Assembly: GCA_016208845.1 (NCBI GenBank)
Contig: JACQXH010000242.1
Coordinates: forward strand, 1 to 11,478
Origin: Nitrospirota bacterium
GTDB taxonomy: Bacteria > Nitrospirota > Thermodesulfovibrionia > UBA6902 > BMS3Bbin08
Direction: 5' to 3'
Length of the DNA stretch: 11,478 nucleotides
Part shown: positions 7,166 through 11,478 of the stretch, in pieces
How positions within the stretch are numbered: position 1 is the first letter of the stretch
How the letters are laid out: the number at the start of each line of letters is the position of its first letter
Notes under the pieces: model-generated
Told to the model about the DNA's origin: nothing
The model's database searches: none
The model's input: the letters and a program-made list of their open reading frames with translations, nothing else
Made by a program: the position numbers and the translations under genes

Positions 7166-7193
7166 AAAAGGGAGAGGCTGTCCTCTCCCTTTT
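7166..7193 (-). terminator. Intrinsic terminator after the hydrogenase structural genes
   Basis: A perfect 12-bp stem (AAAAGGGAGAGG / CCTCTCCCTTTT) with a four-base loop is followed on the minus strand by CTTTTAAT. It lies just downstream of the cytochrome b gene and would separate the structural genes from hyaD-hyp. The A/T flanks on both sides could let it act in either direction. Confidence 0.8.
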
Positions 7194-7233
7194 CCCTTTT
7201 CAATATACAAAAAGTTTTTTCAGAGGAGATATA

Positions 7234-7899
7234 TCAAATATCCGGCTCATTGCCTGTTGAAAATTTGTACCCGCTGAAAATAGACATAAGCAGGCCGTTT
7301 TTTTCCCTGCTGTCAGAATACCAGGCCAGATATACGTGCATAAGGGCAAATGCCAGTATCACATACATCACAAGATGGTGATAAAGCCGGATCATCGGCA
7401 TGGACATTGCTCCTGTAAGCCATCCGCCTAAAATTACCCATATTGCTCCTGAGTGGTTCACAGAGTACATGGCAAAACCCGAGACTATCTCGAAGATAAT
7501 GAGTAAATACACGATCAGGTAAGTGAATGCCGCAAGCGCATGATGCCCGATTTTGTAGGGAGGCTTCTTGCTTATGAAAGCATAAAATTTAAGGGCGTTC
7601 ACAAGCTCTGCAAGTTTCTGGGATGAAAAAGGCAGAAGCTCTCTGTAGCAGGCATACTTGTTTCCCACAAAGGCCCAGTAGATCCTGATAATCATGCTCA
7701 GCAGAAATGCATAGGCCGCGACAAAGTGAATAAACCTTATCCAGCCCATGATGTACTCTTTTGCGGATACGGCATAGATAAAGGGATTGCCTATGTAGAA
7801 TCCTGTAAAAGAAAGGGCCAGGATACAGGCCACATTGATCCAATGGGTAAATCTGACAGGGAATTCCCATGCGTAAATTCTTTTCTTGTCATTTGCCAT
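7234..7899 (-). CDS. hyaC: Ni/Fe-hydrogenase b-type cytochrome subunit
   Basis: This membrane cytochrome b (HyaC/HupC family) accepts electrons from the small subunit and reduces menaquinone. The 221-residue protein has four or more hydrophobic helices and the family's histidines: F-T-H-W at His19, R-F-I-H at His58, G-H-H at 119-120, L-Y-H-H at 174-175 and M-H-V-Y at His188; these include the haem b ligands. The ATG is preceded by a GGGGG site and lies 14 bases after the large-subunit stop, so the two are co-transcribed. Its presence implies a membrane-bound uptake enzyme coupled to the quinone pool. Confidence 0.93.
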   Translation of the reverse strand: MANDKKRIYAWEFPVRFTHWINVACILALSFTGFYIGNPFIYAVSAKEYIMGWIRFIHFVAAYAFLLSMIIRIYWAFVGNKYACYRELLPFSSQKLAELVNALKFYAFISKKPPYKIGHHALAAFTYLIVYLLIIFEIVSGFAMYSVNHSGAIWVILGGWLTGAMSMPMIRLYHHLVMYVILAFALMHVYLAWYSDSREKNGLLMSIFSGYKFSTGNEPDI

Positions 7900-7913
7900 A
7901 TATGCCCCCTTTC

Positions 7914-9623
7914 TTATTTCACCCTTATCTTTATTACTTCCTTGCCGTCAGGGTCAACTACATGAACAGCGCATGCCATGCAGGGATCGAATGAATGGAT
8001 GGTCCTCAGAATCTCAACCGGCTGTTCAATGTTAGCCACAGGTGTCCCAATGAGCGCCTCTTCATACGGGCCTCTCTGGCCGCTTGCGTCTCTGGGAGAG
8101 CCGTTCCACGTGCCCGGAACAACACACTGGTAGTTTTCGATCTTCTGGTCCTTTATGTTTATCCAGTGTCCGAGTGCGCCCCTTGGGGCCTCATGAAAAC
8201 CATAGCCTCTTGCCTCTTTAGGCCATTCTGAAGGGTCCCACTTCTCGCCGGCATGGATCTTGAAATCGCCCTTCTTCATGTTCGCCGCAAGCTGATCGAT
8301 CCATACCGGGATCTGCTCGGCAGTGACGAGTGTTTCAACGGCCCTTGCCGCAATTCTGCCGAGTGTTGAGAACAATACTGCCGGCCCGACCTTCAGCGTT
8401 CCAAGTACAAAATTAACAACTTCCTGCACTCTCTTATGTCCTGAGACATATGCCACGAGCATCCTTGAGAGCGGGCCTACCTCCATTGCCTTGTCATCGT
8501 AACGCGGCGCCTTAAGCCATGTGTATTTTGCATCAGTATCGAGATATTCATAAGGCGGTTTCGGGCCTGTGTATTTGTAATTGGTCTCGCCGTCCCATGG
8601 GTGCTTTGCCGCATTGTCGCCGCCGGAATATTCGTACCATGAATGTGTCACATATTCTGTGACCTTCATGTGATCAACAGGATGGACCTTTGTGATGTCC
8701 TTGTTCAGGATTATGCCGCGCGGCAGCCAGAGGTTTTCGGTATTGCTGGCATTATCATTCGGGAATTCGCCGTAAGAGAGGAAGTTGCCGACGCCCGCGC
8801 CATAACCAGCCCAGTCTAAATAGAACGGGGCAACCGCAAGGACATCAGGGATATACACCTTTTCTACGAATTCCTTTGCCTTGGCCGCAAGGCCTGACAT
8901 GAACGCGATGCTTCCGGCATTGAGCGCGTTCTGGCTGTTCGGGTCCACAGGTATAGACATGCCGCCGACTATATATGTCTGGGCGTGCGGATTCTTTGCA
9001 CCAAGAAGCGCCTGCATCTTAATGACGTCTCTCTGCCAGTCAAGGGCCTCAAGGTAGTGGGCCACTGCCATGAGATTTGCCTCTGCAGGAAGCTTATATG
9101 CAGGATGCCCCCAATATGCATTGGAGAAAGGACCGAGTTGGCCGTTCTCTACAAAGCCCTTAAGCTTATTCTGAATAGCTTTGAAATAATCCGTGCTTGA
9201 TTTGGGCCAGTCTGATATAGCCTGCGCGAGCGCTGATGTCTTTGCAGGGTCAGCCTTCAGGGCGCTGACGATGTCCACCCAGTCAAGCGCGTGGAGATGA
9301 TAAAAATGGATTACGTGGTCCTGAACATACTGGATCCCGCTTATGATGTTTCTTATGATCCTTGCGTTGTCAGGGATTGTGATGCCTAATGCGTTTTCGA
9401 CCGCTCTCACCGAGGCGGTTGCGTGAACCGTAGTTCAAACCCCTCATATGCGCTGTGTAAACGCCCATGCATCTCTCGGATCCCTGCCCTTCAGGATGAT
9501 CTCAATGCCCCTGAACATAGTGCTTGCGCTCCAGGCGTCAACCACTTTTCCGTTCTCGACCTTTGCCTCGATCCTGAGATGACCTTCAATTCTTGTTATC
9601 GGGTCAATCACTAATTTAGCCAA
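7914..9623 (-). CDS. hyaB: [NiFe] hydrogenase large subunit with two in-frame UGA codons (predicted double selenoprotein)
   Basis: This subunit holds the Ni-Fe site for H2 oxidation. The conserved frame starts at the TTG at 9623, nine bases after GAGGAGG, giving A-K-L-V-I-D-P-I-T-R-I-E-G-H-L-R. It runs 569 codons to a TAA. Codons 60 and 63 are both UGA, within T-Q-R-I-[60]-G-V-[63]-T-T-V-H. In relatives these are the Cys pair of the L1 motif R-x-C-x-x-C, both nickel ligands and one bridging to iron. Every other feature is intact, including F-Y-H-L-H-A-L-D-W and the L2 motif D-P-C-M-A-C-A-V-H (Cys548, Cys551) with a 15-residue tail for proteolysis. L2 is Cys-only, unlike known [NiFeSe] enzymes whose Sec replaces the first L2 Cys. 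I infer Sec at 60 and 63. A start at the GTG at 9410 would remove L1 and cannot give an active enzyme. Confidence 0.88.
9400..9419 (-). promoter_or_regulatory. Candidate bacterial SECIS hairpin (GGU apical loop)
   Basis: In the mRNA, ACCGC CUC pairs with GAG-A-GCGGU: eight base pairs, one bulged A, and a GGU triloop (9411-9409). The loop begins 23 nt after UGA-63 and 32 nt after UGA-60, both inside the spacing usual for bacterial SECIS elements. A GGU loop and a single bulged base are also features of the E. coli fdhF element. Folding was done by eye. Confidence 0.55.
9412..9445 (-). promoter_or_regulatory. Alternative hairpin enclosing both UGA codons
   Basis: GAGGGGUU (9445-9438) pairs with AACC-G-CCUC (9420-9412), enclosing UGAAC / GUUCA with a C(UACG)G tetraloop, an extra-stable type. 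The stem totals 13 bp with a one-base and a three-base bulge. It shares bases 9412-9419 with the GGU hairpin, so the two are mutually exclusive and could form a switch. Folding was done by eye. Confidence 0.45.
9435..9446 (-). other. Two recoded UGA codons (predicted selenocysteines 60 and 63)
   Basis: The codons at 9446-9444 and 9437-9435 are UGA, separated by GGG GUU (Gly-Val). They occupy the two Cys positions of hydrogenase motif L1. The frame continues with high conservation on both sides, and no other in-frame stop occurs in 569 codons. Confidence 0.82.
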
Positions 9624-9652
9624 TGCAAATCACCTCCTCATTAATTTTTATT

Positions 9653-9699
9653 GCCACTGACTCTCAACCACTTTTTTTAAGTCTGTGTGAGTCTGTGGC
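9653..9699. repeat. Inverted-repeat spacer between small and large subunit genes
   Basis: GCCACTGACTC at 9653-9663 and GAGTCTGTGGC at 9689-9699 are inverted copies with one mismatch. The right half also repeats GTCTGTG in tandem. The element fills most of the 83-bp gap between the small-subunit stop and the large-subunit ribosome binding site. It is analogous in build to the 4989-5068 element, whose arms also end in GCCAC/GTGGC. Confidence 0.65.
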
Positions 9700-9706
9700 T
9701 AATAAT

Positions 9707-10801
9707 TTATTTCTCTTCTTCTTTCTTGGACGAAACGGCCCTTCCGATCCCATGCACCAAAATACCTGCCGCTGTTGCCGCGGCAAGTCCAGCTCCGATC
9801 TTGTCTGCTGTGCTTTCTATGCCGAAGCCGGGTACATTCGGCAATCTCTTGTAGAACGGACTCATCGTATCCCAGAAATTAGGCTCAGAACATCCTATAC
9901 AGCCGTGTCCTGCCTGAACAGGCCAGCTTGTGCCTTCGTTATATTTAATAGTTGGACAGTTGTGGAAAGACTCCGGCCCCTTGCAGCCCATTTCATAAAG
10001 GCACCATCCCTGTCTGTGGCCTTCATCTCCCCACTGCCTGACGAATTGACCGGCGTCAAAGTGCGCCCTTCTTTCGCAATTGTCATGAATTCTCTTACCG
10101 TATGCAAAATACGGCCTGCCGAATTTGTCAACATTCGGCAGTGCCCCGAAGGTGAGATAATGCACGATACATGCGGTTATGTTCTCTGCGTTGACCGGAC
10201 AGCCTGGCAGATTTATCACCGTAGCATTGGGTACAGCCTCTTTAACGCTGACAGCGCCGGTAGGGTTGGGAAGGGCGGCCGGGATGCCTCCATAAGCAGC
10301 GCATGTGCCTACTGCGATCGTGGCCAGGGCATTGCCGCAGACTTCACGCGCAATATCAACCGATGACTTGCCGCCGATGCAGCAGTAAATGCCGTCGTCC
10401 TTCATTGGTATTGATCCCTCAACCACTACAAAATATTCCCCTTTGTGGTTCTTGACTACATCCATCAAAGATTTTTCCGCCTGTTTCCCTGCCGCCGCCA
10501 TTATAGTTTCATGGTATTCTACGGCCAACACATCAAGGACAATATTAGCAGCGGTAGGGTTCGTTGCCCGTAAGAATGCCTCTGTGTCTCCCGCACAGTC
10601 CTGAAACGCCAGCCACACAAGATAAGGCTTTTTACCGCTCAGGGCCTCTGCGATCTTTGGGACAAATGATGCAGGCAAGGCCAGCAGCGCTGCCATAGCA
10701 GAACAGAATTTCATGAAGTCTCTGCGGGACAGGCCGTTATTGCCGAGAGCCTCCATCGATTCTGCTGCTTCGTACAGCGCATCATCTGATGAAAACTTCA
10801 T
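9707..10801 (-). CDS. hyaA: [NiFe] hydrogenase small subunit with Tat signal and altered proximal-cluster motif
   Basis: This subunit carries the FeS relay from the active site to cytochrome b. The 364-residue precursor has a twin-arginine signal (S-R-R-D-F-M-K at 25-31, then a hydrophobic stretch to about 55) that should export the dimer. A C-terminal helix near 335-355 followed by S-S-K-K-E-E-E-K would anchor it. The proximal-cluster ligands are Cys69, Cys167 (G-T-C-A-A-Y-G-G) and Cys201 (L-P-G-C-P), but the fourth, normally Cys in C-x-x-C, is Asp72 (D-C-A-G-D-T-E), encoded GAC. Distal cluster: His239, Cys242, Cys267, Cys273. Medial: Cys282, Cys301, Cys304. Three-Cys-one-Asp proximal clusters are known from actinobacterial-type (group 1h) hydrogenases. 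The start has a GGGGGTGG site. Confidence 0.94.
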   Translation of the reverse strand: MKFSSDDALYEAAESMEALGNNGLSRRDFMKFCSAMAALLALPASFVPKIAEALSGKKPYLVWLAFQDCAGDTEAFLRATNPTAANIVLDVLAVEYHETIMAAAGKQAEKSLMDVVKNHKGEYFVVVEGSIPMKDDGIYCCIGGKSSVDIAREVCGNALATIAVGTCAAYGGIPAALPNPTGAVSVKEAVPNATVINLPGCPVNAENITACIVHYLTFGALPNVDKFGRPYFAYGKRIHDNCERRAHFDAGQFVRQWGDEGHRQGWCLYEMGCKGPESFHNCPTIKYNEGTSWPVQAGHGCIGCSEPNFWDTMSPFYKRLPNVPGFGIESTADKIGAGLAAATAAGILVHGIGRAVSSKKEEEK

Positions 10802-10867
10802 ATGCCACCCCCTTATATTAAATTTGATCCAAACACGTCAATAACAATAAGAAATGCGTATGTATAA

Positions 10868-10896
10868 TAACTATCAAATACTTTGGTATAAGTCAA
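10868..10896 (-). promoter_or_regulatory. Candidate promoter of the hydrogenase operon
   Basis: On the minus strand, TTGACT (10896-10891) is followed after 17 bp by TAGTTA (10873-10868), a weak -10. An A-rich tract lies immediately upstream. The leader to the small-subunit ATG would be about 60 nt. The -10 is poor, so activation by a regulator or another sigma factor is possible. Confidence 0.35.
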
Positions 10897-10933
10897 GTTA
10901 TTTTTTTGTTTGTTTTTTTTATTTGGCAGTACA

Positions 10934-11069
10934 TTAATTAGAGTCTGTTTATAAATTACCATATGTCGCTGGTTACGTCATTCCCGCTTGTCGGGAATCT
11001 CTCTGAAAAAAGATTCCGGACAAGCCGGAATGACAGCAAAACCGGAGTTTATAAACAGACTCTAATTAA
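10934..11069. mobile_element. MITE-like element with 22-bp perfect terminal inverted repeats enclosing a REP-like hairpin pair
   Basis: Bases 10934-10955 and 11048-11069 are perfect inverted complements; their core is GAGTCTGTTTATAAA, flanked outside by TTAATTA. TAATTA is self-complementary, so it could equally be a duplicated target site with 15-16 bp terminal repeats. Inside are two 23-bp inverted arms (10977-10999 and 11012-11034), each of which also folds on itself (TTCCCG/CGGGAA and TTCCGG/CCGGAA). No ORF is present, so any transposase would be supplied in trans. Confidence 0.75.
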
Positions 11070-11093
11070 CTATACATATCTATTCATCAATGC

Positions 11094-11123
11094 TTGATTA
11101 AATACGTCTTAAAAATGTATATT
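11094..11123 (+). promoter_or_regulatory. Candidate promoter for yajC
   Basis: TTGATT at 11094-11099 and TATATT at 11118-11123 are separated by 18 bp, a plausible sigma-70 pair about 40 bases before the yajC ATG. Confidence 0.4.
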
Positions 11124-11165
11124 ATCAAACGCTTTAAAAAATCCAGGAAATTCCGGAGGTGAACT

Positions 11166-11478
11166 ATGTTTGCTGATATTGTTTATGCTATGGGAACAGC
11201 GCCGCAGGATGCCGGCGGTGCAGGGCAGGGCGGACCAGGGTCCATGCTCACATCGTTTTTGCCTCTGATATTTATTTTTGTCATATTCTACTTTCTCCTT
11301 ATACGGCCTCAGTCCAAAAAGGCAAAGGAACACAAGGCCATGCTGGATAATCTCAAAAAAGGTGACAAGATCATCACGACCGGAGGCATCTACGGTCTTG
11401 TTGAAGACATAGAATGCGATACGATATCAATCAAGATAGCGGAAAATGTAAAGATAAAGGCAAGCCGCGGCGCAGTGG
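11166..11478 (+). CDS. yajC: Sec translocase accessory subunit YajC, 3' end outside the window
   Basis: YajC is a small single-span membrane protein associated with SecDF and the SecYEG translocon. The ATG at 11166 has GGAGGT five bases upstream. The visible 104 codons encode a short periplasmic N-terminus rich in Gly (Q-D-A-G-G-A-G-Q-G-G), a hydrophobic helix (F-L-P-L-I-F-I-F-V-I-F-Y-F-L-L), the typical I-R-P-Q-S-K-K-A-K-E-H turn, and the K-K-G-D-K-I-I-T-T-G-G-I-Y-G core that defines the family. The reading frame is open to the window edge. secD and secF often follow in other bacteria but cannot be seen here. It is functionally unrelated to the hydrogenase operon, from which it diverges. Confidence 0.93.
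   Translation, partial: MFADIVYAMGTAPQDAGGAGQGGPGSMLTSFLPLIFIFVIFYFLLIRPQSKKAKEHKAMLDNLKKGDKIITTGGIYGLVEDIECDTISIKIAENVKIKASRGAV

Larger units (their letters stand above)
10802..11165. other. Divergent intergenic region between the hydrogenase genes and yajC
   Basis: This 364-bp stretch without a gene holds the leader and probable promoter of the hydrogenase operon (left part), a MITE-like element at 10934-11069, and the probable yajC promoter (right part). A 24-bp stretch rich in T on the plus strand (about 10898-10921) lies directly upstream of the hydrogenase -35 candidate and could act as an UP element. No RNA gene or small ORF was supported. Confidence 0.6.

Noticed and set aside
7914..9410. 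Large subunit starting at the GTG at 9410 (498 residues)
   Set aside because: It lacks the whole L1 region and a ribosome binding site at the right place. Conserved sequence continues in the same frame to the TTG at 9623, which has a strong GAGGAGG site.
9435..9446. UGA reassigned to Cys or another amino acid genome-wide
   Set aside because: UGA ends hypE right after the invariant P-R-I-C, and also ends hypB, hypC, hyaD, the cytochrome b gene and the ubiD remnant. Ordinary Cys here are TGC or TGT.
9435..9446. Sequencing error or plain pseudogene as the cause of the two stops
   Set aside because: Two independent errors falling exactly on the two Cys codons of one catalytic motif, both giving UGA, with no other lesion in 569 codons, is very unlikely. 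Raw reads would still be a fair check.
9623..10366. Plus-strand 247-codon open frame
   Set aside because: It lies antisense to the small-subunit gene, has no recognisable domain, and reads like a shadow frame.

Overview
The window comes from a bacterial chromosome of moderate GC. A futalosine-style menaquinone gene pair (UbiA- and UbiD-family), a membrane-bound uptake [NiFe] hydrogenase with its maturation genes, and yajC suggest an anaerobic or microaerophilic, H2-oxidising, menaquinone-using bacterium. The protein flavour resembles Nitrospirota or sulfate-reducing delta-proteobacteria; this placement is an inference from gene content only.

Layout. Plus strand, 1-2300: the 3' part of a UbiA-family prenyltransferase, then a UbiD-family decarboxylase gene broken by an 87-bp repeat-like insertion and a nearby deletion. 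Plus strand, 2490-2811: an orphan PilZ protein with its own promoter. Minus strand, read right to left from 10801 to 2878: small subunit, large subunit and cytochrome b of a group 1-type hydrogenase, an intrinsic terminator, then the maturation endopeptidase, hypC, hypA, hypB, hypE and hypD. hypF is not in the window. Region 10802-11165 holds the divergent promoters and a small MITE-like element. Plus strand from 11166: the start of yajC.

How the genes work together. The Tat-exported small subunit and the large subunit would oxidise H2 outside the membrane and pass electrons through cytochrome b to menaquinone. HypA/B insert nickel, HypC/D/E build the Fe(CN)2CO group, and the HyaD-type protease trims the large subunit.

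The main discovery is in the large subunit. Its true reading frame starts at a TTG at 9623, not at the GTG at 9410 where a naive caller would begin. It is interrupted by two in-frame UGA codons, which fall exactly on the two nickel-binding cysteines of the N-terminal L1 motif (RICGVC becomes R-I-UGA-G-V-UGA). The rest of the protein is intact. UGA is the ordinary stop codon of six other reading frames here, including hypE directly after its conserved PRIC terminus. A hairpin with a GGU apical loop and one bulged base lies 23 and 32 nt after the two UGAs, as expected for a bacterial SECIS. I read this as a hydrogenase with two selenocysteines in L1; the known [NiFeSe] enzymes carry one, in L2. 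The partner small subunit has Asp in place of the second Cys of the proximal FeS-cluster motif, so the enzyme is unusual on both sides of the active-site/cluster interface.

A second theme is a set of short repeated-word elements, several arranged as inverted pairs. They fill most spacers of the hyp and hydrogenase genes, replace Shine-Dalgarno regions, supply the end of hypB, and interrupt ubiD.
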